The translations under genes were made by a program, and so were the position numbers. A stretch of DNA of 64,000 nucleotides from Marinobacterium marinum (GTDB taxonomy: Bacteria > Pseudomonadota > Gammaproteobacteria > Pseudomonadales > Balneatricaceae). Where the stretch lies: positions 202,489-266,488 of the forward strand of contig NZ_JACEMT010000049.1 of NCBI RefSeq assembly GCF_013868415.1, given 5' to 3'. Positions 18,636 to 27,333 of the stretch are shown here, one piece after another. Each line of letters begins with the position of its first letter. The stretch's first letter is position 1. The notes under the pieces are model-generated. The model made no database searches, was not told the origin of the DNA, and saw only the letters and a list, made by a program, of their open reading frames with translations.

Positions 18636-18677
18636 GGTGTGTTCCGATAGCCACTTTCCATCGAGGCTAAAACAAGT

Positions 18678-18692
18678 TGACGTTTACGTAAA
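18678..18692. promoter_or_regulatory. Candidate LiuR box, liuR-liu / liv divergent promoter
   Basis: TGACGTTTACGTAAA, embedded in GTTGACGTTTACGTAAAGG. It contains the palindrome TTTACGTAAA and sits 43 bp before liuR in the region shared with livG. It differs by one base from a second copy at 27257-27271 before mmsA. This resembles the LiuR motif I remember for Gammaproteobacteria; assignment to LiuR is inference. Confidence 0.65.
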
Positions 18693-18925
18693 GGGTAAAA
18701 TATTTCTTTTTGCCTAAGCCAAAAGTTCAATAAAATTTATAAGGCCATGATTGGGTTGGTGTTTTTGGCTATGTTTTTGGCAACATAGTGTTGCATTAGA
18801 CTAAAGTAGTAATTGTATTCCCGTAAGGTAAATTGCTAGTTTTTTCCCGTACCTTACGCCAAGGTCACCATTCGACGCCAAGTGCGAAAAGCCAGCATAA
18901 AAACAACAAGAGGCTTGGTTTACAC

Positions 18926-19744
18926 ATGAGTGCAGACTATGTTCTCGAAACCCGTAACCTTATCAAAGCGTTCAAGGGTTTCACTGCGGTCGACGATGTC
19001 AATCTCCAGGTGACACGCGGCCATATACACGCCTTGATCGGTCCGAACGGGGCCGGCAAGACAACCGTATTCAACCTGCTAACCAAATTTCTGACCCCCA
19101 CCGAAGGTCGGATCCTATTCAATGGCACCGATATAACGGCCATGAAGCCAGCTGCCATCGCCCGTGCGGGAGTGGTGCGTTCTTTCCAGATATCCGCTGT
19201 TTTTCCGCATCTGACGGTGCTGGAGAATGTGCGTATCGCGCTGCAACGCAAGGAAGGCAACAGCTTCCACTTCTGGCGCCCTCAATCCGTGCTGAACAAG
19301 CTGAATGATCGTGCAATTGAGCTGCTTGATGCCGTAGGGCTGGCTGAGTTTGCCTCGGCGCAGACGGTTGACCTGTCATATGGTCGCAAGCGAGCGTTGG
19401 AGATTGCGACCACTCTTGCTTTGGAACCTGAGTTGATGCTGCTTGACGAGCCGACGCAGGGGATGGGGCATGAAGATGTGGGGCTGGTGGCCGACCTGAT
19501 CAAAAAGGTGTCGGTCGGCCGTACCATTCTGATGGTTGAGCATAACCTTCATGTCGTGTCCAAGCTGGCCGACCGTATTACGGTATTACAGCGTGGCGCC
19601 ATATTGACGGAGGGGGACTACGCTACCGTATCGGCTGATCCGCGTGTCCGTGAGGCCTATATGGGGACAGCAGCCAGTGCAGAGCAGGACCGTATCAACG
19701 CGGAAGCGGCCCAGGCCGAGCGGCAGGAGGAAGTGGACGCATGA
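18926..19744 (+). CDS. livG: Branched-chain amino-acid ABC transporter, ATPase LivG
   Basis: 272 aa from the ATG at 18926; the frame is open back to 18833 but the family N-terminus begins at MSADYVLETRNLIKAFKGF. It carries Walker A GPNGAGKT, the LivG-type signature VDLSYGRKRALEIATTLA and Walker B LMLLDEPTQGM. It powers import together with LivF. A charged, alanine- and glutamate-rich tail of about 25 residues follows the ABC domain. Its stop overlaps the livF start by four bases (ATGA). First gene of the livGFJHM operon, divergent from liuR, so probably under the same control region. Confidence 0.93.
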   Translation: MSADYVLETRNLIKAFKGFTAVDDVNLQVTRGHIHALIGPNGAGKTTVFNLLTKFLTPTEGRILFNGTDITAMKPAAIARAGVVRSFQISAVFPHLTVLENVRIALQRKEGNSFHFWRPQSVLNKLNDRAIELLDAVGLAEFASAQTVDLSYGRKRALEIATTLALEPELMLLDEPTQGMGHEDVGLVADLIKKVSVGRTILMVEHNLHVVSKLADRITVLQRGAILTEGDYATVSADPRVREAYMGTAASAEQDRINAEAAQAERQEEVDA

Positions 19745-20451
19745 GTACCCATCGCGAAAAATTGCGTATTGATGACTTGCATGCGTTTTATGGCGAGTCC
19801 CACATTTTGCATGGTATCGACATGCATGTCAGGCAGGGTGAACTGGTGACGTTGCTGGGACGCAACGGTGCCGGTCGCAGCACGACACTGAGGGCCATCA
19901 TGAATATGGTGGGGCGCCGCACCGGTTCGATCAATATCAATGGGACTGAGACCATTGGCATGCCGGCGCACAAAATCGCGCATTTGGGGCTGGGATATTG
20001 CCCGGAAGAGCGAGGGATTTTTTCCAGCCTGAATGTGGAAGAAAACCTGCTGCTACCGCCTTCGGTACGCTCTGATGGCATGAGTGTCGAGGAATTGTAT
20101 GAAATGTTCCCCAATCTGTACGAGCGCCGTTATAGCCAAGGCACGCGGTTGTCAGGCGGCGAACAACAGATGCTGGCGCTGGCCCGTATTCTGAGATCGG
20201 GCGCCAATATTCTGCTGCTGGATGAAATCACCGAAGGATTGGCGCCGGTGATCGTACAGAAACTGGGTGAAGTGCTGGTCAAACTGAAGGAGCGTGGTTT
20301 GACCATCCTGCTGGTGGAGCAGAATTTCCGTTTTGCTGCCCCGATTGCCGACCGTCACTATGTTATGGAGCACGGTCATATTGTCGAGGAGGTTCAAGCC
20401 CACGAGCTTGAAACCAAGACAGAGCTCCTGAATACCTATCTGGGCGTCTGA
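19741..20451 (+). CDS. livF: Branched-chain amino-acid ABC transporter, ATPase LivF
   Basis: 236 aa, the normal LivF length. It has Walker A GRNGAGRS (the usual Lys is replaced by Arg: GRNGAGRST rather than GxxGAGKST), the signature LSGGEQQMLALARIL and Walker B ILLLDEITEGLAP. The Walker A Lys-to-Arg change is notable, because that lysine contacts ATP phosphates; LivG keeps a standard Walker A, so the heterodimer may hydrolyse ATP asymmetrically, or the change may be tolerated (inference). Translationally coupled to livG. Confidence 0.92.
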   Translation: MSTHREKLRIDDLHAFYGESHILHGIDMHVRQGELVTLLGRNGAGRSTTLRAIMNMVGRRTGSININGTETIGMPAHKIAHLGLGYCPEERGIFSSLNVEENLLLPPSVRSDGMSVEELYEMFPNLYERRYSQGTRLSGGEQQMLALARILRSGANILLLDEITEGLAPVIVQKLGEVLVKLKERGLTILLVEQNFRFAAPIADRHYVMEHGHIVEEVQAHELETKTELLNTYLGV

Positions 20452-20500
20452 CGTCTGTGTGTGAGAAATAAAAATAAAAATGCTCGACAGGAGAGTACTG

Positions 20501-21700
20501 ATGAAAATGATGAAGAAAACCCTGCTGGCTGCATCCGTGGCCGCTCTCGCTTCTTCCGCTGCTATGGCCGATATATCGGACGGCAAGCTCAAAATTGGCG
20601 TGCTGGCGGATATGGGCGGTGTGTATGCCGATATCTGTGGCCAGGGCTGTGTGACGGCAACGGAAATGGCGGTCGAGGACTTTGGTGGCAAGGTGCTGGG
20701 GATGCCGATTGAGGTGATCAGTGCCGATGACCAGCTGAAGCCGGATGTGGGATCTGCCATCGTCCGCAAATGGGTGGAAGATGAGCAGGTGGATGTGGTC
20801 GGAGGGCTGGTGTCTTCGGCGGTTGTCGGTGCAGCGACCAAGGTACTGACTGATGCCAAGAAAATCGCGCTGATTTCGACAGCGGCTTCCAACGCGTTCA
20901 CGACCAAGCAATGCTCGCCGTACAATGTTCACTGGACCTATAACGTGGCGGCCCTGGCGAACGGTACGGTTCAGCCCATGGTGGATGCCGGTAATAAAAA
21001 ATGGTTCTTCATTACGGCGGACTACGCTTTTGGTCATGCGCTGGAAGATGTCGCGACCAAGGTAATCAAGGAAAACGGTGGTGAGGTTGTCGGCGTTGCC
21101 CGAGCCCCACTGAGTACCACTGACTTCTCATCCTATATTCTTCAGGCGCAGTCGTCCGGTGCGGATGTAGTGGCTTTGGCGAATGCCGGTAATGATACCG
21201 TGAATGCACTGAAGGCGGCTTCCGAGTTCGGGCTGACGGAGATGATGAGTGTGGCCGGCCTGCTGGTGTTTACGCCGAACGCGCAGGCGATGGATCCGAA
21301 TGTAGCGGGTGGCATGCGTACCACTACCGGTTTTTACTGGGACCTGGATGAGCAGACTCGTGAGTGGAGCAAGCGTTTCATGGAACGTCACGGTTCCATC
21401 CCGGCTATGGGGCATGCTGGTGCTTACTCCATGACTATGCATTACCTGAAAGCGGTTGAAGCGGCCGGTACGGATGACTCGGATGCAGTCATCAAGAAAA
21501 TGAAGGAAATGAAACCGGATGATTTCTTCTCCCGCAACGCGACGCTGCGTGCGGACGGCCGAATGGTACACGACATGTATTATGTTGAGATCAAAAAGCC
21601 GGAAGAACGTCGTGACGGCGATGACATCTTCAAAGTCCTCAGCGTTATTCCGGGCGACAAGGCGTACGCGCCGATCCTGCCCGAGTGCAACTTCAAATAA
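20501..21700 (+). CDS. livJ: Periplasmic branched-chain amino-acid binding protein
   Basis: 399 aa from the ATG at 20501, chosen because AGGAGAG lies just upstream; in-frame upstream codons lack a site. Signal peptide MKMMKKTLLAASVAALASSAAMA, then a mature periplasmic-binding fold (Peripla_BP_6) starting ISDGKLKIGVLADMGGVYADICG. It should capture the substrate and deliver it to LivHM. Specificity for leucine, isoleucine or valine is inferred from position beside the liu operon; related proteins bind amides, urea or aromatic compounds. Gene order (ATPases before the binding protein) is unlike E. coli. Confidence 0.88.
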   Translation: MKMMKKTLLAASVAALASSAAMADISDGKLKIGVLADMGGVYADICGQGCVTATEMAVEDFGGKVLGMPIEVISADDQLKPDVGSAIVRKWVEDEQVDVVGGLVSSAVVGAATKVLTDAKKIALISTAASNAFTTKQCSPYNVHWTYNVAALANGTVQPMVDAGNKKWFFITADYAFGHALEDVATKVIKENGGEVVGVARAPLSTTDFSSYILQAQSSGADVVALANAGNDTVNALKAASEFGLTEMMSVAGLLVFTPNAQAMDPNVAGGMRTTTGFYWDLDEQTREWSKRFMERHGSIPAMGHAGAYSMTMHYLKAVEAAGTDDSDAVIKKMKEMKPDDFFSRNATLRADGRMVHDMYYVEIKKPEERRDGDDIFKVLSVIPGDKAYAPILPECNFK

Positions 21701-21724
21701 CAATAAGCGTTAAACCGCTGTGAC

Positions 21725-21765
21725 GGGTCCCGCCGCTGTCGAGGTATGACAGCGGTGCGGGAACC
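21725..21765 (+). other. Intra-operon stem-loop after the binding-protein gene
   Basis: CGCTGTC (21734-21740), loop GAGGTAT, GACAGCG (21748-21754), extended outward by CCCGC with GCGGG and by GGT with ACC with small bulges. It lies in the 107-bp gap between livJ and livH and has no T-tract. Such hairpins after binding-protein genes commonly protect the upstream message so that more binding protein than permease is made (established pattern; here inference). Confidence 0.6.
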
Positions 21766-21807
21766 GCCGTCCGAAAGGGGCGGCAGGCGGGGGAGTGGGA
21801 CAAGGCT

Positions 21808-22695
21808 ATGGCGACATTTCTAGGCATTAACCTGTTTGGCTTGTTCGGCCAGCTACTGGTCGGGCTGATTAACGGATCTTTTTATGCATTGCTCAGTTTG
21901 GGCCTGGCGATCATTTTCGGCTTGCTGAAGATTATCAACTTTGCGCAAGGAGCTATGTATATGCTGGGGGCCTTCTCGGCCTGGCTGGCACTGAGTTATC
22001 TGGGGATCAACTACTGGGCGGCGCTGATACTGGTGCCCTTGGCGGTAGGTTTTGTCGGCGTACTGATGGAGCGCTTTCTGATTCGCCCGATCGCCAACGA
22101 GGATCACTTGTACAGCCTGTTGCTGACCTTTGGTCTGGCGCTGATGGTGCAGGGGTTCTTTACGCATGTGTATGGTTCATCCGGCCAATCCTATGCCATT
22201 CCCGAGGCCTTACGTGGCGGTACCAAGTTACCGTTCATGTATCTGCCGGACTACCGTGCCTGGATTATCCTGGCATCCGTGGTGGTCTGTGGCCTGACCT
22301 GGTGGATGATCGAAAAAACCAAGCTGGGCGCTTACTTGCGTGCGGGTACCGAGAATCCCCAGTTGATGCAGGCCTTCGGCATTAACGTGCCTCTGATCGT
22401 GACGCTGACATTCGGTTTTGGCGTCGGGCTGGCCGGGCTGGCTGGTGTTATGGCGGCCCCCATCTATTCGGTATCACCCGATATGGGATCTAACCTGTTG
22501 ATCGTGGTGTTCGCCATTGTGGTGATCGGTGGCATGGGGTCGATCGGCGGTGCCATTCTTACCGGGCTGGGGATGGGCGTCATTGAAGGGCTGACCAAGT
22601 ATTTTTACCCAGAGGCTTCCAATACGGTGATCTTTCTGGTCATGGTGATCGTGTTGCTGCTTAAGCCAGCCGGTCTGTTCGGCAAGGAAGCCTGA
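21808..22695 (+). CDS. livH: Branched-chain amino-acid ABC transporter permease LivH
   Basis: 295 aa with about eight membrane helices. It contains the LivH/LivM permease motif SLGLAIIFGLLKIINFAQGAMYMLGAF near the N-terminus and the coupling-region glycines GFGVGLAGLAGVMAAPIYSV and VVIGGMGSIGGAILTGLGMGVIEG. One half of the inner-membrane channel through which substrate passes, paired with LivM. It is 10 bp ahead of livM. Confidence 0.93.
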   Translation: MATFLGINLFGLFGQLLVGLINGSFYALLSLGLAIIFGLLKIINFAQGAMYMLGAFSAWLALSYLGINYWAALILVPLAVGFVGVLMERFLIRPIANEDHLYSLLLTFGLALMVQGFFTHVYGSSGQSYAIPEALRGGTKLPFMYLPDYRAWIILASVVVCGLTWWMIEKTKLGAYLRAGTENPQLMQAFGINVPLIVTLTFGFGVGLAGLAGVMAAPIYSVSPDMGSNLLIVVFAIVVIGGMGSIGGAILTGLGMGVIEGLTKYFYPEASNTVIFLVMVIVLLLKPAGLFGKEA

Positions 22696-22705
22696 GGAGA
22701 AAAGT

Positions 22706-23632
22706 ATGAAAATCAATAAACTTTATCTGGTTTTGCTATTGTTGGCTCTGGTTGCTCCCTTTTTCTTGTACCCGGTGTTTCTGGCCAAACTGCTGTGCTT
22801 TGCGCTCTTTGCCTGTGCATTCAACTTGATGCTGGGCTACGTCGGGCTGTTGTCATTTGGACATGCCGCCTTTTTGGGAACCGGCGGTTATGTCACGGGC
22901 TGGCTGATGATGAATTCGGGGCTGACGCCCGAGCTGGCGATTTTGTTGGGCACCTTGACAGCCGGGGCACTGGGGGCACTGTACGGTAAGCTGTCGGTCA
23001 AGCGTGAAGGCATTTATTTCGCGATGGTGACCCTGGCTCTGTCTCAGTTGGTGTTTTTCATCTATCTGCAGGCTCCCTTCACCGGTGGTGAGGATGGTAT
23101 GCAGGGCGTGCCGCGTGGCAAGTTGTTTGGTGTTATCGATCTGTCCGACAACATCAGCATGTACTATTTCGTGCTGGCGATCTTCCTGTTCGGGTTTTGG
23201 CTGATTCATCGCACGGTTCATTCTCCCTTTGGACAGGTGCTGAAAGCCATTCGTGAAAATGAGCCACGGGCGACCTCGCTGGGTTATAACGTCAACGACT
23301 ATAAGTGGGTGGCCTTTACCATTTCAGCTGCGCTGGCAGGGCTGGCCGGTTCCACCAAGACGCTGGTGTTCCAGCTGGCATCGCTGACGGATGTTCATTG
23401 GCACATGTCCGGTGAAGTGGTGTTGATGACGCTGGTCGGAGGGGTCGGTACCATCCTGGGACCTGTTGTTGGGGCGGGGGTGATCGTTACGATGCAGAAT
23501 TACCTGTCCAGTGGTGAGCTGGGCAACTATCTGCACATTATTATGGGGCTGATTTTCGTGATCTGCGTGCTGGCCTTCCGCAGCGGGATCGTGGGAGAGT
23601 TGCAGAAGGTCTGGAAACGCAATTTCGGCTAA
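22706..23632 (+). CDS. livM: Branched-chain amino-acid ABC transporter permease LivM
   Basis: 308 aa, hydrophobic, with the LivM motif LMLGYVGLLSFGHAAFLGTGGYVTGWLM and the C-terminal FTISAALAGLAGSTKTLVFQLASL and LVGGVGTILGPVVGAGVIV. It is the second permease half of the importer and the last gene of the operon, followed by a terminator. Start ATG has GAGGAGAAA upstream. Confidence 0.93.
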   Translation: MKINKLYLVLLLLALVAPFFLYPVFLAKLLCFALFACAFNLMLGYVGLLSFGHAAFLGTGGYVTGWLMMNSGLTPELAILLGTLTAGALGALYGKLSVKREGIYFAMVTLALSQLVFFIYLQAPFTGGEDGMQGVPRGKLFGVIDLSDNISMYYFVLAIFLFGFWLIHRTVHSPFGQVLKAIRENEPRATSLGYNVNDYKWVAFTISAALAGLAGSTKTLVFQLASLTDVHWHMSGEVVLMTLVGGVGTILGPVVGAGVIVTMQNYLSSGELGNYLHIIMGLIFVICVLAFRSGIVGELQKVWKRNFG

Positions 23633-23652
23633 GGATTTATCGTCGAGCCATT

Positions 23653-23688
23653 CGCCTGCCGGAGATGCCCCCGGCGGGCGTTTTTTGT
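23653..23688 (+). terminator. Rho-independent terminator of the liv operon
   Basis: CGCCTGCCGG (23653-23662) pairs with CCGGCGGGCG (23671-23680) with one mismatch, loop of 8, then six T. It starts 20 bp after the livM stop. Confidence 0.85.
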
Positions 23689-23777
23689 TTGTTTTTCATG
23701 AAGGCTTGGCCCCCGTTGTGGGATCAACTAGGATGCGCCACAGGGATAATAGTGTCTGATTCGGATGAGGAGTGATA

Positions 23778-24863
23778 ATGGCATTTCGCGGGGTCGAGGA
23801 TTTTAATCACAGTCAGCAGGATTTGACCGGTGTACTGGTAACGAATCTGGGAACACCGGATGCTCCGACAACATCGGCATTGCGGCGTTATCTGAAAGAG
23901 TTTCTCTGGGACCCACGAGTAGTTGAAGTCCCGCGCCCCATCTGGTGGTGCATTCTCAATGGTGTCATTTTGAATATCCGCCCGCGCCGCTCTGCTGCTG
24001 CCTATCGCGGCATCTGGACCGAAGCGGGCTCTCCGTTGATGTTTCACACCCGGGAGCAGGCGCGTCAGCTCGATGATCGGCTGCAGCAGCGGTTCGGGGG
24101 GCAGGTGCGAGTCGAGTTCGCCATGCGTTATGGCAATCCCTCCATCGGCAGTGCCATTGAGCGCTTGCAGCAGGCCGGTGTGCGACGCTTGCTGGTGGTG
24201 CCCTTATACCCCCAGTACTCTGGCGCCACAACGGCTTCCACATTTGATGCGGTGGCGGAAGATTTCCGGCAACGTCGCTGGTTGCCCGAGTTGCGCATGG
24301 TAAACCACTATCATGACTTTCCGGCATATATTGAGGCCCTGGCCGCCTCCGTAGAGGCACACTGGCAGCACAGTGGACGAGCGGACAGGTTGCTCATGTC
24401 ATATCATGGCGTGCCCGAACGCTACCTGCGCAAGGGGGACCCGTATTTCTGTGAATGCCACAAAACCAGCCGCTTGCTGGCCGAGCGTCTGGGGTTGGCC
24501 GATGATGAGTGGTTGACCACATTCCAGTCTCGATTTGGTCGGGAGGAATGGTTGAAACCCTACACGGATGCAACCCTCAAATCGCTGCCTGGTCAGGGAG
24601 TGAAGTCGGTGCAGATGATATGCCCCGGGTTTTCGGCGGATTGTCTGGAAACCATTGAGGAAATCGGTGAGGAAAATCGTGACTATTTCCTCGAATCCGG
24701 AGGGGAGCGTTACGAGTATATTCCGGCACTGAATGCGGAGCCCCTGCATATTGATGCGCTGGAGCAGCTGATCATGACCCATTTACAGGGCTGGTTGCTG
24801 GATGAGGTCGTCGATGGCAAGGTACGTCAAAGCCTTGCTCAGGCTCAAGGGGCCACGCAATAG
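23778..24863 (+). CDS. hemH: Ferrochelatase
   Basis: 361 aa from the ATG at 23778, which has GAGGAG upstream; a GTG lies two codons earlier. It inserts Fe2+ into protoporphyrin IX to make heme, at the inner membrane face. Family motifs: GVLVTNLGTPDAPTTSALRRYLKEFL, AMRYGNPSI, PLYPQYSGATTAS, the active-site His in LMSYHGVPERYLRKGDPYFCECHKT and the Glu in CPGFSADCLETIEEI. Two cysteines in the HGVP segment (C-E-C) resemble those of E. coli-type enzymes without proving a cluster. Stands alone between the liv operon and a GGDEF gene. Confidence 0.96.
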   Translation: MAFRGVEDFNHSQQDLTGVLVTNLGTPDAPTTSALRRYLKEFLWDPRVVEVPRPIWWCILNGVILNIRPRRSAAAYRGIWTEAGSPLMFHTREQARQLDDRLQQRFGGQVRVEFAMRYGNPSIGSAIERLQQAGVRRLLVVPLYPQYSGATTASTFDAVAEDFRQRRWLPELRMVNHYHDFPAYIEALAASVEAHWQHSGRADRLLMSYHGVPERYLRKGDPYFCECHKTSRLLAERLGLADDEWLTTFQSRFGREEWLKPYTDATLKSLPGQGVKSVQMICPGFSADCLETIEEIGEENRDYFLESGGERYEYIPALNAEPLHIDALEQLIMTHLQGWLLDEVVDGKVRQSLAQAQGATQ

Positions 24864-24951
24864 TCGCACAATTGTCTTCCCATCTGCCAGCGAGGGATTA
24901 AACTGCGGTGAACCACTGCTGAGTGAATGTCAGGCAAGGAGCCCTGTGTAA

Positions 24952-26235
24952 ATGGATTTGGCGCGACAGCTGTTTTATCTTCCCGACGCCGTTTTGGTGA
25001 TTGACCCCGAAACGGCCGCCATCATTGATGCGAATGAGCGTGCCTGTGAGGATATGCGGGTGTCGCGTGCCGAGCTGACGGCCATGACGGTGGTGCAGAT
25101 TCAGGAGGATGTGGAAGATCTTGAGCATTGGCGTTCGCTGCTGGACACTGTGCGCCGGCAGCCGGGCTATTTGTTTACCGGTCACCACCGACGCCCGGAC
25201 AATAGCCTTTATCCGGTTGAAGTAAGCTCCAATCTGCTGGTGAACAGTGGCCGAGAATACCTGATTTCAGTGGCCCGAGACATCAGCAGTCGTTTTGACG
25301 GGATGAATCGTCGTCGGAGCTATGAGGCTGAGGAGTGGCAGGGTCTGCACGATATTGCCGAGGGTGTATGGGAGTGGGAACTGGCCACGGGGATGCTGTA
25401 TTTCAGCAAGGGCCTCAAGCGCCTGTTGGGATATGGGCCCGAGGAAATGCGGCCCTGCATGGAGAGCTGGAAGGACATTATTCATCCCGAAGACACGCCG
25501 CGGGTGCTTCGGGTGCTGGATGAGCATCTCAGAGGTGTGCGGCATCTGTATGAAGCTGAGTACCGTTTGCGCAACCGCAATGGTCATTATCTCTGGATTC
25601 GTGACCGTGGCCAGGTGCGCATACGCTCGTCCGATCAGCAACCGTTGCAGATGGTTGGCCTGGTCAACAATATCACCGATTTGAAGCTGATGGAGCAGGA
25701 GCTTCAGCGGCAGGCGGATTTCGATGTACTGACCGGCCTGATGAACAGGCGTCGGGGTGAAGCCTGTGTCGAGCATCAATTAGCGCTGATGCGGCGCCAG
25801 GGGGGGCAGCTCGGGTTATGTGTGATTGATCTTGACGACTTCAAACAGATCAATGACATGCACGGTCATCTGGCGGGTGACCAGGCCTTGCGCCGAGTGG
25901 CGGATTATATCGTGAATTTTGTGCGTCGCTCCGATCTGCTGTTTCGCTGGGGCGGCGAAGAGTTTGTGCTGGCCTGTCCGGATACAGGTATCGAAGGGAT
26001 GCAGGAGCTGGTTACCAAGCTTTGTCGTGGCATCGCGTGCCTGACGTTTGAAGGCCGTTTGGCAGGTTATCGATTGACCATTAGCGCAGGCGTTGCCGTT
26101 TTCCCCGATCATGCCGAAGACTTGGTCAATCTGACGGCTCGTGCCGATTCGGCACTGTATCAGGCCAAACAACAGGGCAAAAACCGGATGGTGTTGCATG
26201 AGGCCCCGCTGTCAGGAACTCAGTCGGCCGTATAG
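24952..26235 (+). CDS. PAS-PAS-GGDEF protein, probable diguanylate cyclase
   Basis: 427 aa, no membrane segments, so a cytosolic sensor. PAS 1 covers about residues 5-112, PAS 2 about 137-245 (ending with the PAC-like GHYLWIRDRGQV), and the GGDEF domain about 255-420. The active site is RWGGEEFVL (GGEEF 334-338), intact, so synthesis of c-di-GMP is likely. An RxxD inhibitory site (Arg325-Asp328) sits five residues before it, predicting product feedback. The PAS ligand is not evident. Its 3' end overlaps that of the convergent AraC-type regulator by 16 bp. Confidence 0.9.
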   Translation: MDLARQLFYLPDAVLVIDPETAAIIDANERACEDMRVSRAELTAMTVVQIQEDVEDLEHWRSLLDTVRRQPGYLFTGHHRRPDNSLYPVEVSSNLLVNSGREYLISVARDISSRFDGMNRRRSYEAEEWQGLHDIAEGVWEWELATGMLYFSKGLKRLLGYGPEEMRPCMESWKDIIHPEDTPRVLRVLDEHLRGVRHLYEAEYRLRNRNGHYLWIRDRGQVRIRSSDQQPLQMVGLVNNITDLKLMEQELQRQADFDVLTGLMNRRRGEACVEHQLALMRRQGGQLGLCVIDLDDFKQINDMHGHLAGDQALRRVADYIVNFVRRSDLLFRWGGEEFVLACPDTGIEGMQELVTKLCRGIACLTFEGRLAGYRLTISAGVAVFPDHAEDLVNLTARADSALYQAKQQGKNRMVLHEAPLSGTQSAV

Positions 26236-27128
26236 GATGAGCGCCCCATCCTAATGGCGCGGTATTGGCTGGGTGAAATCCCCATCGTTTTACGGAAGAT
26301 GCGTGAAAAATAGTAGGCATCTTCATAGCCCACGGCCCAGGCAATTTCCTTTACGCCCTTGTTCGTGACATCCAGCAGATGGCAGGCCCGCTCGATCTTC
26401 ATTTGGATGAAGTGGTTGATCGGAGTACTGCCGGTCAATGCCTTGTATTTCTTGATGAAGTGGAATTTTGACAGGCTCACGGCTGCAGCCAGTGTGTCGA
26501 CGTCAATCTGTTCATGCAGGCGTGCCTGCATCAGGCTGTGTATTTTTTCCAGATCCAGGGTGTCATCCTGCTGTAGGCTGGCCAAAGGTCGAAGCAGCGC
26601 AATATGTGTCATTAATTGTCGCAGCTGGTTGGCGCTGTGGAGGTAGGACTCAAGATGATGACGTGCCTGTCGGGTGTCCAGCAAAGCCTCGAAATCCGCT
26701 ACCAGGCGAGAGTGAATTCCCAGGCGTAACAGCGGCGACTGGGGTGCCAGATTCAGCTGGTCGACGAAGTTCTGGCTGAGTGAACCGTCAAAATGAATCC
26801 AGTAAATGCTCCAGGGGTTCTTCTGCTCAGTCCAGTAATGATGAGGCGTTCCTCTCGGTAATACCAGCAGGTCACCAGGCCTTATTATGCGGCGTTTATT
26901 GCGTGCGCCAAATTCCACCCGCCCGCTGCCTTCCAGACAATAGATCAGCAGGAAATCGTCGTGCTGCTCCCGCTCCATCTCATGGCCTCGGGCCAACTGG
27001 TAATAACCGATTCCCAATGGATACAGCTGCTCACTCAGCGGGTGCTCGGCGAGCCGGGAGACCATACGTCGTGGCAGCACGAAGCGGATGCTTTCGGGCA
27101 GGAGTGGCCAGCTGGAGGGGGAGCTCAT
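26220..27128 (-). CDS. mmsR: AraC-family regulator, MmsR-like
   Basis: 302 aa. The N-terminal cupin-like effector domain (about 30-110, with GRVEFGARNKRRIIRPGDLLVLPRGTPHHY) is followed by a C-terminal AraC DNA-binding domain (about 195-295) with two helix-turn-helix units, the second ending KEIAWAVGYEDAYYFSRIFRKTMGISPSQYR. It diverges from mmsA, exactly the arrangement of Pseudomonas mmsR, which activates mmsAB in response to valine metabolites; the name rests on that context. A LiuR-like box lies in the same divergent region, so two regulators may act here. Confidence 0.8.
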   Translation of the reverse strand: MSSPSSWPLLPESIRFVLPRRMVSRLAEHPLSEQLYPLGIGYYQLARGHEMEREQHDDFLLIYCLEGSGRVEFGARNKRRIIRPGDLLVLPRGTPHHYWTEQKNPWSIYWIHFDGSLSQNFVDQLNLAPQSPLLRLGIHSRLVADFEALLDTRQARHHLESYLHSANQLRQLMTHIALLRPLASLQQDDTLDLEKIHSLMQARLHEQIDVDTLAAAVSLSKFHFIKKYKALTGSTPINHFIQMKIERACHLLDVTNKGVKEIAWAVGYEDAYYFSRIFRKTMGISPSQYRAIRMGRSSYTAD

Positions 27129-27256
27129 ATGTCACTCAGACCTTGGTGGTAGATGTTTCAGTGAAAACCCTTAGTGTTAAGCAATATAGTCCATCATCTG
27201 AGCAACATTATCAATCCTGAGTATACGGGGGCTGTGTTACAAAATGGTCATACAGA

Positions 27257-27271
27257 TGACGTTGACGTAAA
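27257..27271. promoter_or_regulatory. Second LiuR-like box, mmsR / mmsA divergent promoter
   Basis: TGACGTTGACGTAAA, one base different from the copy at 18678-18692. It is 63 bp before the mmsA start and 129 bp before the AraC-type regulator start. Also contains the palindromic GTTGACGTAAAC. LiuR binding is inferred. Confidence 0.6.
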
Positions 27272-27333
27272 CGAATAGCCATTAGGGCTGATACGCATAA
27301 CAACAAAAATTGACGACAGTGAAGGTGAAACGA

